A DNA stretch of 64,000 nucleotides from Nocardia sp. NBC_00508 (GTDB lineage: Bacteria; Actinomycetota; Actinomycetes; Mycobacteriales; Mycobacteriaceae). Position 1 is the stretch's first letter; every line of letters begins with the position of its first letter. Positions 26,951 through 35,001 of this stretch are shown piece by piece. The translations under genes and the position numbers were made by a program. The stretch is from positions 2,046,001 to 2,110,000 of the forward strand of contig NZ_CP107852.1 in assembly GCF_036346875.1 (NCBI RefSeq), given 5' to 3'. Under the pieces are notes generated by a model. That model was given only the letters and a program-made list of their open reading frames with translations. It did not search any database and was not told the DNA's origin.

Positions 26951-28027
26951 TCAGATCCCGTTGTCCGCGCAGAGTTTCGCGAACTCGCCCGCACACAACT
27001 CGGCTTTGGTGACGTAGCCGTCGGCCACGACGTCCTTGACGTTCTGCGGATAGATCGGCTTCGGTTCCAGCAGCACGGAGGGAACGTCCGTGTTCGACTC
27101 CGGGTCGCGCACCGTGCCGTTGGTCGTGCCCTGCTCCCCCTTCGCCAGGGCGACAGCGAGTTTCGCGGTGGCCTCCGCCTCTTTCTGGATCGCTTTGTAG
27201 ACGGTCATGCACTGATCGCCGTTGAGCACGTTCTGCAGGCCCTGGACGGTCGCGTCCTGCCCGCTGACCGGGACCTGGCCGTTGAGCTTCTGCTTCTTGA
27301 GCACCGCGATCGCGGCGTTGGCCAGCCCGTCGTTCGCCGCGACCACGCCCGCGATGTCCGGCCGACCGGTGAGCATCTGCTCGAATATGGTGCCCGCCGT
27401 GATGTTGTTCCATTCCGGGACAGCCTGATCCGGACCCTTCAGGTATTGGCCCGCGTCGAACCTGGGTTTCAGCACGCCGTCGTAGCCGGTCTTCAGCAAG
27501 GTGGCGTTGTTGTCGGTCGGCCCCCCGTTCAGGTACGCGACCACCGGGCGGACCGTGTTGCGATCGGTGAGGCACTTCGCGACGCCCTCGCCGAGCAGGC
27601 TGCCGACCTTCACATTGTCGAAGGAGACGTAGTACTGCGCGCCGCCGCCGAGGGTGAGCCGGTCGTAGTCGATCACGGTGACACCTTGGGCTTTCGCCTT
27701 CTGGATCACGGCTTTGCCGGTGCCGCTGTCCAGGTTGGTCATCACCAGCACCGACGCGCCGTTGGTGATCATCTGGTCGGCGATGGTCTGGAAAGCGTTC
27801 TTGTCGCCCTGGGCGTTCTGGATATCGGCCTTGACGCCCGCGGCGTCGAACGCCTGCTGCAAGTACTTCCGGTCCGCGGTCTCCCAGCGTGCGGAAGTCT
27901 TGCTGTCCGGGAGGATTACGCCGATCTGCGCTTTTCCGCCGGAATCCGCGGAGTCGTCGCCGCAAGCGGTGAGTGCTGTCATGAGCGCGACCGACAAAGC
28001 CGCGGCGGTGAACATGCCCTGACGCAT
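26951..28027 (-). CDS. Sugar ABC transporter substrate-binding lipoprotein (XylF type)
   Basis: 358 residues. The N terminus MRQGMFTAAALSVALMTALT leads into a lipobox with the lipidated Cys next (TAC). The mature part begins IGVILPDSKTSARWETADRK and continues VTVIDYDRLTLGG and VVAANDGLANAAI, which match periplasmic-binding proteins for xylose and related sugars. It delivers sugar to the permease. ATG 28027 has GAAAGG 7 bases upstream; MKGP at 28042 is an alternative. First gene of the operon. Confidence 0.93.
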   Translation of the reverse strand: MRQGMFTAAALSVALMTALTACGDDSADSGGKAQIGVILPDSKTSARWETADRKYLQQAFDAAGVKADIQNAQGDKNAFQTIADQMITNGASVLVMTNLDSGTGKAVIQKAKAQGVTVIDYDRLTLGGGAQYYVSFDNVKVGSLLGEGVAKCLTDRNTVRPVVAYLNGGPTDNNATLLKTGYDGVLKPRFDAGQYLKGPDQAVPEWNNITAGTIFEQMLTGRPDIAGVVAANDGLANAAIAVLKKQKLNGQVPVSGQDATVQGLQNVLNGDQCMTVYKAIQKEAEATAKLAVALAKGEQGTTNGTVRDPESNTDVPSVLLEPKPIYPQNVKDVVADGYVTKAELCAGEFAKLCADNGI

Positions 28028-28085
28028 GAGTGGGCCTTTCATACACCAGCCGCGGTAGTGCCCGGGCCGGTCGGAGTGGAGCGAA

Positions 28086-28102
28086 TGTTGTTCACGGCAA
28101 CA
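28086..28102. promoter_or_regulatory. Candidate ROK operator, site 1
   Basis: TGTTGTTCACGGCAACA is an inverted repeat (TGTTG/CAACA), 59 bp upstream of the binding-protein start. It shares 14 of 17 bases with site 2. Two similar sites with centres 51 bp apart fit looping or cooperative binding by a ROK dimer or tetramer. Confidence 0.65.
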
Positions 28103-28136
28103 TATCGGACTGTGACGGACCGCACAATAGGTAATT

Positions 28137-28153
28137 TGTTGTTCCCGATAACA
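28137..28153. promoter_or_regulatory. Candidate ROK operator, site 2
   Basis: TGTTGTTCCCGATAACA, with outer TGTT/AACA symmetry, is the second copy of the site at 28086. The centre-to-centre distance is 51 bp, close to five helical turns. Confidence 0.6.
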
Positions 28154-28433
28154 ATCTCGATATACGCGCATTCCCTCAGGTGAACGCCGGTCCGCATGAG
28201 CGGTCGCGGGGCCGAGGAGGGCTCGTGAACAGGCGTGTCGGCGGCCCGGACGCATCGCCGCCGAGGGATCGGACGGGCTCCGCGATCGCGGACCGGACAT
28301 CCGGCGCGCGGCATCGGGACGGTCGCAGAAAAACGGACCACCCAGGATCGGGCGCATAACGGCGCGTCGGCACAGTACGCTTGGCGGTGAATCATGGCGC
28401 GGTAGCGACAGACTGGGATCCGGGAGGGGAACA

Positions 28434-28757
28434 GTGGATACGCTCGAGCTCGACCCGGCGGCGGTGGCCGCCTACACCGCGATCGCGGACGCGGTGTCCG
28501 AACAATTGGCGTCGGCCGCCGCGGTTGCCTCCGGCGCGGTGAATCCGGACCAGCTGGCCGGCGATCTCGGGCTCGTCGGCGCGGAATTCGCGGCCCGGTT
28601 CTCCGCGGCGGTGTCCGAACACGCGGAGGCGTTGTCAACCGCGGGGCAGTTGGTCGGCGTCTACGGCAAAGTCCTGCGCGATTACCGCGAAAAGGCACAG
28701 GACGTCGACGCCGCCACGGCGGGTGCCATCACCCAGGCTGGGGAGGAGATGGCATGA
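28434..28757 (+). CDS. EspC-like type VII secretion target
   Basis: A 107-residue helical protein with the pattern of the EspC/ESX-associated family: it starts with LELDPAAVAAYTAIAD, has GLVGAEFAARFSAAV in the middle, and ends VLRDYREKAQDVDAATAG, where the Y and D positions are the family's conserved secretion-type features. GTG 28434 has GGGAGGGGA upstream. It overlaps the next gene by ATGA. No ESX core gene is in the window, so export would rely on a system encoded elsewhere. Confidence 0.82.
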   Translation: MDTLELDPAAVAAYTAIADAVSEQLASAAAVASGAVNPDQLAGDLGLVGAEFAARFSAAVSEHAEALSTAGQLVGVYGKVLRDYREKAQDVDAATAGAITQAGEEMA

Positions 28758-30052
28758 GAAGCCTGATGGGACTGCGAAAACGCGCGCACGCCACCCCGGC
28801 CGCCGAGGCCACCCGGCCGCCGCGCACGGAGCCGGGCGTCGACCCGCCCATCGTCGCCGCGCTGGTACGCCCACTGCTGACCTTGCGCTCCTCGCTCGGC
28901 ACCGGTGTCGGCGTGCCGAATGCGGCTGCGACCAGCGCGCTTTCGGCCGCCACCACGCAGGCGTCCGACACCGAGGATCCGCACCGCGAAGGATTGCACG
29001 CCCTGGAGTCGACCTGGACCTCACGCGCCGCCGCCGCCGCGGTGCCCGCGCTGCGTACGACGCAGACCCAGATCGGTGACATCTCCGATCGCGGGCCTGC
29101 CTACCTGTCCGTCCTCGCCGACGCGCACGCCACCTCCGGGCGTGCGGCCCAGCGCGTCGACCAGATCATCGCCGAGTTCCGGCGCGACGCGCGCGAGATC
29201 CTGGACAACGCGAGCTCGGCGCCGGAGACCGACGCCGTCATCGCGCGCGCCACCCGAGCGCTGCGCGACGCCATCACCACGGTGACCGCGGCACGCACCG
29301 AAATGAGCGACCACACCAGAAGACTCGATGACATGGGACCGCTCACGGTGACCGCGCCGAGCGGCGTCGCACAGGGCGGGACCATACAGCCCGGCACCAC
29401 CGGGCACGTCGTCCCGGGCACCACGACACCGGCCACCACGCAGCCGATGGACCCTGCCGCGGCCGCACAGCTCCAGTTGCAGCAGCAGCTCATCGCCGCG
29501 GGAGTGCAACTCGGCAGCACGGCCATCAACGCGGGCGTCGACATCGGCACACACATCATCGACAAGATCGCCGAAGTCGGCATGCACACCATCGACACCG
29601 TCGCGGCGTCGGCGGACAAAGCGATTCCGGAACTGATCAACCCTGGCTCCACCACGAACCACGGCGCGAACGGCGACGACTCGCGGAACTCCTCGAAGTT
29701 GTTCGACTTCGGCGGGTCGCAGGACAAGCCCTCCTCCAGTGGCGCCAATTCGGTGATTCCGCCCAACAACTCCGCACCGACCACTCGATCGGACGCGCCG
29801 CGACCGGAGAGCAGGCCCGCGCCCGCTGGAACACCACCCGCCGTCGACTCGGCCCCTCCCGCGCCCGCGGGCCGCCCGGACCACCCCGGCCATCCAGGCC
29901 CGACCGGCGGCATGATGCTGCCACCGGCGCCGCCTCCGGGCGGTAGCGACCAAGAACACAAGCCGCGCGACGGCCAGCTCGGGGTGACCATCCCGTCCGC
30001 CGTGACGGCGGTGGTGCCGGTGCTGGGCGAATTCGACGACGATGCCCCCTGA
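28754..30052 (+). CDS. Type VII secretion-associated protein (DUF4226-like)
   Basis: 432 residues. The first about 190 residues are helical and Ala-rich and resemble the DUF4226 proteins found beside ESX substrates in nocardiae and mycobacteria. Residues 250-300 include repeated amphipathic segments (GVDIGTHIIDKIAEVGMHTI). The C-terminal third is Pro/Ser/Asn-rich and disordered, as in PPE/EspK-type secreted proteins. No signal peptide. Coupled to the EspC-like gene by overlap (ATGA) and overlapping the next gene by 11 bases. The family assignment is from memory of sequence pattern and moderately sure. Confidence 0.75.
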   Translation: MRSLMGLRKRAHATPAAEATRPPRTEPGVDPPIVAALVRPLLTLRSSLGTGVGVPNAAATSALSAATTQASDTEDPHREGLHALESTWTSRAAAAAVPALRTTQTQIGDISDRGPAYLSVLADAHATSGRAAQRVDQIIAEFRRDAREILDNASSAPETDAVIARATRALRDAITTVTAARTEMSDHTRRLDDMGPLTVTAPSGVAQGGTIQPGTTGHVVPGTTTPATTQPMDPAAAAQLQLQQQLIAAGVQLGSTAINAGVDIGTHIIDKIAEVGMHTIDTVAASADKAIPELINPGSTTNHGANGDDSRNSSKLFDFGGSQDKPSSSGANSVIPPNNSAPTTRSDAPRPESRPAPAGTPPAVDSAPPAPAGRPDHPGHPGPTGGMMLPPAPPPGGSDQEHKPRDGQLGVTIPSAVTAVVPVLGEFDDDAP

Positions 30053-31031
30053 CCGGGAGCATCCCAGTCAGAATGTGGGCCACGGCAATCCGTTCGACAC
30101 GGGTCTGCCGATGCTGCGCATCCCCGCGGGCAAGCCGTCGAAGCGGCGGCGTCCGCACGGCCGCCGCAAGGTGATCCGTCGCCGCGAACCGGAGTTCGCG
30201 GCCGCGGAGCCGCCGCGTGCGCCGGACAAGCAGAGCACCCGGCCGCAATTCGGCGAGTGGGAACAGTGGCTCGAACCGGCGTCCCCGGCCGAGCAACAGC
30301 CGGAACCGCCCGTGCAGCAGCGCAGCGCGCCGCCCGAGCCGGAGCCGCCTGCCGTCGAGCAGAGCAACGGTAAGATGCCCGCGATCATCAATCGATCCGG
30401 CGTCCATCCCGGCAATCCGGTGCGCCATCCCCGGCGGCAGGCGGATCAGCCGCGCCGCAACTGGTCGCTGACCGTGCTGATCGTGCTCGGTATCGCCGTC
30501 GCTGCCGTCTCGATCGGGCTGACCATCATCTACGGTTCCGATACGAAGACGCGCACGGCGGCGGCGACATCTCCCGCACGCTCGGCGGGTTCCGCGCAGT
30601 CCACCTCGACGTCCACCACGTGGGCCAAGCCGCCGTGGGCCATCGCGACCCCGGGATGCGAGCAGCGGCGCGCCCCCGACGTCGTCTCCGGCACCGACCC
30701 GGGCGGCACCGGCAATGGCCCCGATGCCATCCTCGCCTTCGAATACGCCTATTACGCCGAGCGTTCCGGCTACCGAGCGCGTGCGGTGGTCGCGCCGGAC
30801 GCGGCGGTGGCGCCCGCCGATCAGATTCAGCGCGGCATCAACCACGTGCCGGTAGGCACCCGTTACTGCGTGTTGATCACTCGCGCAGTGAACAGTCCCG
30901 CCGGACAGGAGCGGTGGGAAGTCCGGCTGACCCAACAGCTCCCCGGCGAGGAAACGAATACTTTCACGCAGTTCATCACCACCCGGACCGGTACCGACCA
31001 GACCCTGATCACCGGGATCACGGCAGGCTGA
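30042..31031 (+). CDS. Single-pass membrane protein of the secretion-associated set
   Basis: 329 residues. Residues 1-140 are cytoplasmic, Arg/Pro-rich and low-complexity. A single membrane helix lies near 145-165 (LTVLIVLGIAVAAVSIGLTI). A Ser/Thr-rich linker follows, then an extracytoplasmic domain of about 130 residues (WAIATPGCEQRRAPDVV) with two Cys that could form a disulfide. It is third in an overlapping three-gene unit with the EspC-like gene. I do not recognise its domain with certainty; similar architectures occur next to type VII substrates in nocardiae. Confidence 0.8.
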   Translation: MPPDREHPSQNVGHGNPFDTGLPMLRIPAGKPSKRRRPHGRRKVIRRREPEFAAAEPPRAPDKQSTRPQFGEWEQWLEPASPAEQQPEPPVQQRSAPPEPEPPAVEQSNGKMPAIINRSGVHPGNPVRHPRRQADQPRRNWSLTVLIVLGIAVAAVSIGLTIIYGSDTKTRTAAATSPARSAGSAQSTSTSTTWAKPPWAIATPGCEQRRAPDVVSGTDPGGTGNGPDAILAFEYAYYAERSGYRARAVVAPDAAVAPADQIQRGINHVPVGTRYCVLITRAVNSPAGQERWEVRLTQQLPGEETNTFTQFITTRTGTDQTLITGITAG

Positions 31032-31321
31032 CCACTTCTGGTCTTCGCAGCGGCTGCGCGGCACTCAATTCACCTGCGAGCATGAGCATCTCGACGCGGC
31101 TCCAGAGCAAGCCCGGACGAACGATGTCGCCGCGGTCGCGCCCACCGAGAACGACACCGAGACAGCTTCGGCCCGAATCCACATCGGCGACTGCAGAATT
31201 CTGGTTCGCGACGTCGGAGACACGAGCGGTACGCGAGATCGGCGATGCGCAACCGCGCCGATCTGCACAAGCCCGGCTCGAACGGCCGCGCACACCCTGT
31301 GTCGACTGGGGCAGCCCTGGC

Positions 31322-31732
31322 TCAGTGCGGCCTGAGCTTGACGACCGGAATGATTCGGTCCGTCTTTTCCTGGTACTCGGCGAAGCCGGGCATCACCTCG
31401 ACCATGGCGGCAAAGAGCCGGTCGCGCTCCGGGCCGTCGGTGAGCGGAGTCGCGGTCGCCGGGACGGTTTCGGAGCCGATTTCGAGGGTGACCTCGGGAT
31501 CGGCGCGGACGTTGTGCAGCCAGTCGGGGTTGGTCGGGGCGCCTGCTTTGGAGGCGATGACGACGATGTCGTCGCCGTCGCGGATGAAGGCAAGGGGGTT
31601 GGTGCGCGCAAGCCCGGATCTGGCGCCGGTCGTGGTGAGCAGGAGCAGCTCATGGCCCGCGAAAGGACCGCCGACCTTGCCCTGGTTGGCCCGGAATTCT
31701 TCGATGATCTGGGTGTTCCAGTCGCCTGCCAT
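31322..31732 (-). CDS. Deazaflavin (F420)-dependent nitroreductase family protein
   Basis: 136 residues of the DDN/DUF385 split-barrel family. LLLLTTTGARSGLARTNPLAF and NPDWLHNVRADPEVTLEIG are characteristic F420-binding segments. Family members include the nitroimidazole-activating Ddn of M. tuberculosis and quinone reductases. ATG 31732 is well placed. It is a single gene with gaps on both sides. Confidence 0.9.
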   Translation of the reverse strand: MAGDWNTQIIEEFRANQGKVGGPFAGHELLLLTTTGARSGLARTNPLAFIRDGDDIVVIASKAGAPTNPDWLHNVRADPEVTLEIGSETVPATATPLTDGPERDRLFAAMVEVMPGFAEYQEKTDRIIPVVKLRPH

Positions 31733-32169
31733 GGCCGTTTCTCCCGGGGTCGTTGGTGATCATGCGCGAGCCTACTCGGATCTATCTGAAACGAATGCCT
31801 CTCACATGTTGCCCGCGCCGCGGTGCCCCAGGCGACGCCCACAGGCGGTCAGGGTTAGCACACCGTGCCCCTGTATACGGGTGTTCGCGCCGATCCGTGA
31901 CGGATCGACCGAGGCTCGTCCGGCAATGAGCATCGGTGTCACCCGGTCGGGAATCCCGTTCTGCTGCTGGAACCCATCGCGGCCCGAACGGTCTTCGATC
32001 TCGGTCGGGAGAGCAGCATCGGCAAGCCCAGCTACAGCAGCTCGTAGCTCCATGCATCCGTTCCTACCATCCACCGCGACCGAACTCGACAATCTGCAGC
32101 CGACCCGGAGAAGTGATCGAGCCACTTCGAAACCTGGCCCTAGTCCATCAGGAAGGTGTTTGCACAGCG
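31733..32169. other. Gap of 437 bp, nothing recognised
   Basis: Short frames exist on both strands but none has a plausible composition, start site or domain. No notable hairpins or repeats were seen. Confidence 0.5.
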
Positions 32170-33675
32170 TTAGGAAACGGACACCGGCTGGCGGAGCGCC
32201 GATTTCGGTGTCGCGGTGAGCGACTTGTCCAGGTTCGTGCGCAGGGTGGTGGCCGAATCGAGCAAGTAGTTCTGCCGGACCCGCCAGGGATGGCGGTCGC
32301 CCTGGCGCGGGAACTCGCCGATGGAGCGCTGGATGTAGCCGGAGGCCAGATCCAGCAGCGGATGCTCGTCCAGTTTCCCCCGCGGCTCGGGCACCACGAC
32401 GGCATAGCCCTTGCGGTCCATATGGTTGAGCACCTTGCAGACCAGCCGGGAGGTGAGATCGGCGCGCAGAGTCCACGAGGCGTTGGTGTACCCGATGCAC
32501 ACGGCGAAGTTGGGCACGCCGGTGATCATCGTCCCCTGCCAGACGAACTGCTCGTACAGGGCGACCCGCACGCCGTCGACGCTCGGGGTGATGCCGCCGA
32601 AGGCGAGCAGTTGCAGCCCGGTGGCGGTGACCACCACATCCGCCTCCAGGACTCGGCCGGACTTCAGTCGAATGCCTTCCGGCACAAACGTATCGATGTG
32701 ATCGGTGACGACTTCGGCCTTGCCCTTCTTCATCGCCTTGAAGAAATCCGCGTCGGGCACGGCGCACAGGCGCTGGTCCCAGGGGTTGTAACTGGGCGTG
32801 AAGTGCTCGGCAACGAGCTTGTCGTCCTTCAGGATTCGCGCGGTGACGCCGGTGAGCAGCTTGCGCGCGCGTTCCGGGCGGCGACGGCAATATTGGTAGA
32901 AGCCGATGGTGAACAGGATGTTCTTGGTGCGGATCGCCCGATGCGCCAACCGCGGCGGAAGCAGTGCGCGGATCTTGTCGGCCAGCTTGTCGCGGCCGGG
33001 CACGGCGCTGATCCAGGTGGGCGTGCGTTGCAGCATCGTCACCAGTTCCGCCTGCTCGGCCAGCGCCGGAACCAGCGTGACAGCGGTCGCGCCGCTGCCG
33101 ATCACGACGACGCGCTTGCCGCGGTAGTCGAGGTCCTCCGGCCAGAACTGCGGGTGCACCACCGTCCCCGAGAAGGAGGAGATGCCAGGGAATTCCGGCG
33201 CGTACGGCCGCTGGTAGTCGTAGTACCCGCCGCAGGAATACAGGAAGCCGCAGGTGAGGGTGCGGGTCTCCAGGGCGCCCGCTTCGTCGCGGTGCTCGAG
33301 CGTCAGCGTCCAGCGTGCGCTCCGGCTATCCCAGTCGGCGGCGAGCACCTTGGTGCGGTAGCGGATGTGCCGGTCGATGCCGTACTCCGTGGCGGTCTCG
33401 GTGATGTAGCGCAGGATCGAGGGACCGTCGGCGAGCGCCTTGGTTCCACGCCACGGCTTGAATGGATAGCCGAGGGTGAACATGTCGGAGTCCGAGCGAA
33501 CGCCCGGATACCGGAACAGATCCCAGGTGCCGCCGAGCGCGTCACGCGCCTCCAGGATGGCGTAGGTCTTGCCGCGGCACTCGGTCTGCAGCCGGTAGGC
33601 CGCGCCGATGCCGGATAGTCCGGCCCCGACGATCACGACATCGAGGTGTTCCGGCGGTGCGGCGGTCTCGGTCAT
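32170..33675 (-). CDS. Baeyer-Villiger-type flavin monooxygenase (MymA/EthA-like)
   Basis: 501 residues. VVIVGAGLSGIGAAY binds FAD, VVVIGSGATAVTL binds NADPH, and FSGTVVHPQFWP fits the FxGxxxHxxxW(P/D) fingerprint of Baeyer-Villiger monooxygenases. Such enzymes insert oxygen into ketones and activate thioamides. It diverges from the AraC-type regulator at 33745, as mymA does from virS in M. tuberculosis. The GGAGGG ribosome site touches the ATG at 33675, which is unusual. Confidence 0.93.
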   Translation of the reverse strand: MTETAAPPEHLDVVIVGAGLSGIGAAYRLQTECRGKTYAILEARDALGGTWDLFRYPGVRSDSDMFTLGYPFKPWRGTKALADGPSILRYITETATEYGIDRHIRYRTKVLAADWDSRSARWTLTLEHRDEAGALETRTLTCGFLYSCGGYYDYQRPYAPEFPGISSFSGTVVHPQFWPEDLDYRGKRVVVIGSGATAVTLVPALAEQAELVTMLQRTPTWISAVPGRDKLADKIRALLPPRLAHRAIRTKNILFTIGFYQYCRRRPERARKLLTGVTARILKDDKLVAEHFTPSYNPWDQRLCAVPDADFFKAMKKGKAEVVTDHIDTFVPEGIRLKSGRVLEADVVVTATGLQLLAFGGITPSVDGVRVALYEQFVWQGTMITGVPNFAVCIGYTNASWTLRADLTSRLVCKVLNHMDRKGYAVVVPEPRGKLDEHPLLDLASGYIQRSIGEFPRQGDRHPWRVRQNYLLDSATTLRTNLDKSLTATPKSALRQPVSVS

Positions 33676-33744
33676 CCCTCCAGTGTGCGAGCCGAACGAA
33701 CCGCTTTCTTGACTTTGCGCGACAACTATTTGATCCTCGACGAC

Positions 33745-34782
33745 ATGTCCGTGATTCGATCGGCGGGGCTGCGCGGGTTCCGTGCCACCGTGGCCGAGCT
33801 GGGCGGGGACGCCGAGGCGCTGGCCACGGCCTGCGGCTTGCCGGCGGCCACGCTCGACACCGACGACCTGCTCGTTCCCGAGGAGCAGGTAGCGGCCGTC
33901 CTGGAGCTGGCCGCGCAACGGCTGCACTGCCCCGACCTGGGCCTGCGAGTTTCCCAGCGCCAGGACCTGGACATGCTCGGTCCGCTGGCGCTGGCCATCC
34001 GTAACTCACCGTCGGTGTCCGACGTGATCGAGTGCTCGGCGCGATATCTGTTCCTGCACGCGCGTTCGCTGACTCTGGCGCTGGAGCCGGACCCCTATGC
34101 CGAGCGCGGCGTGATCGCGCTCCGATACGGCGTGCAGCCGGGGCTCGCGATGCCCGTGCAGGGCACCGACCTGGGGCTGGCCTTCGTGCATCGCACCATC
34201 CAGCGCCTGGTGGACGACCGCTACGGACTGCGCTCGGTCGAACTGCCCTACCGACCGAAGGCGCCGATCGCGAGCTACGAGGAGTTCTTCGGCGCACCGG
34301 TACGCGTCGAGCGGCCGTCCGCCGCGCTGCGGGTGCCGAGCAGCCTGGCGACCCGCCCACTCACCGGCGGCGACGAGAACCTGCACCGGCTGGCCATGGC
34401 GTTCCTCGCCGAGCAGTCCGGCGGCGCGGACGCGGCGATCGCGCCGAAGGTGCGTGCCGCCGTGCGTCAGCTGCTCGGCACGGCCGCGCCCGAAATCAGC
34501 GCTGTAGCACGGCTTCTGACGGTGCATCCGCGTACACTGCAACGGCGTCTGGCCGCCGAGCACACCTCGTTCGCCGCGATCCTGGACGAGGTCCGGCGGG
34601 ATGCGGCGCGGCGGTATCTGACCACGACGGACATGCCGATGAGCCAGGTCGCCTCGCTGATCGGGCTGTCCGAACAGGCGACGTTCACCCGGTGCGCCCG
34701 AAGATGGTGGGGGACAACGCCTACCGCGCTGCGGCGCACGGGATCGCACGGAACGATCCAGCCGCACAACACTTTCGGGTGA
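33745..34782 (+). CDS. AraC-family regulator (VirS-like)
   Basis: 345 residues. The N-terminal part (about residues 20-200, LVPEEQVAAVLELAAQRLHC) is the ligand-sensing domain of the OruR/VirS type. The C-terminal double helix-turn-helix contains ARLLTVHPRTLQRRLAAEHT and ASLIGLSEQATFTRCARRWW. It faces the MymA-like gene across 69 bp, the same arrangement as virS-mymA of M. tuberculosis, where the regulator activates the monooxygenase operon under acid stress. Here that role is inferred. An upstream TTGACT may be a -35 element. Confidence 0.9.
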   Translation: MSVIRSAGLRGFRATVAELGGDAEALATACGLPAATLDTDDLLVPEEQVAAVLELAAQRLHCPDLGLRVSQRQDLDMLGPLALAIRNSPSVSDVIECSARYLFLHARSLTLALEPDPYAERGVIALRYGVQPGLAMPVQGTDLGLAFVHRTIQRLVDDRYGLRSVELPYRPKAPIASYEEFFGAPVRVERPSAALRVPSSLATRPLTGGDENLHRLAMAFLAEQSGGADAAIAPKVRAAVRQLLGTAAPEISAVARLLTVHPRTLQRRLAAEHTSFAAILDEVRRDAARRYLTTTDMPMSQVASLIGLSEQATFTRCARRWWGTTPTALRRTGSHGTIQPHNTFG

Positions 34783-34917
34783 CAGCACGGCAACGGTCCA
34801 GCGTCCGATTCGCCCGGTTCGGTAACGGTTGCTCCCGAAAGCACCCGACCCATTCCCTCCTCGACGCTCGGTCTCTACCGTCGAATACCGGGTAGGTGTG
34901 TGCCGGAAGGGGGACCC

Positions 34918-35001
34918 ATGAGCGAGCGTAGCGAGCGCGAAATCAGCGCAGCCACCCCGGTGGTCACGGCGGAGCCGCACGTCGGCGAGGCGGAGTCATG
35001 A
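34918..35001 (+). CDS. 27-residue upstream ORF coupled to the helicase gene
   Basis: ATG 34918 follows GGAAGGGGGACCC, a strong ribosome site. The peptide starts MSERSEREISAATPVVTAEP, and its TGA overlaps the helicase ATG (ATGA). The first codons come from an AGCGAGCGTAGCGAGCG motif that is a common intergenic sequence in actinobacteria, so the peptide itself may be unimportant. It could act as a translational entry point for the helicase. Confidence 0.4.
   Translation: MSERSEREISAATPVVTAEPHVGEAES

Larger units (their letters stand above)
28028..28433. other. Gap of 406 bp upstream of the ABC operon
   Basis: This divergent intergenic region carries two related palindromes (28086-28102 and 28137-28153) near the ABC operon. 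A locally AT-richer stretch lies at about 28080-28180. No gene is supported here on either strand. Confidence 0.6.

Noticed and set aside
31065..31295. Short minus-strand frames between the membrane protein gene and the DDN gene
   Set aside because: Three overlapping frames of similar length, none with a ribosome site or sensible composition.
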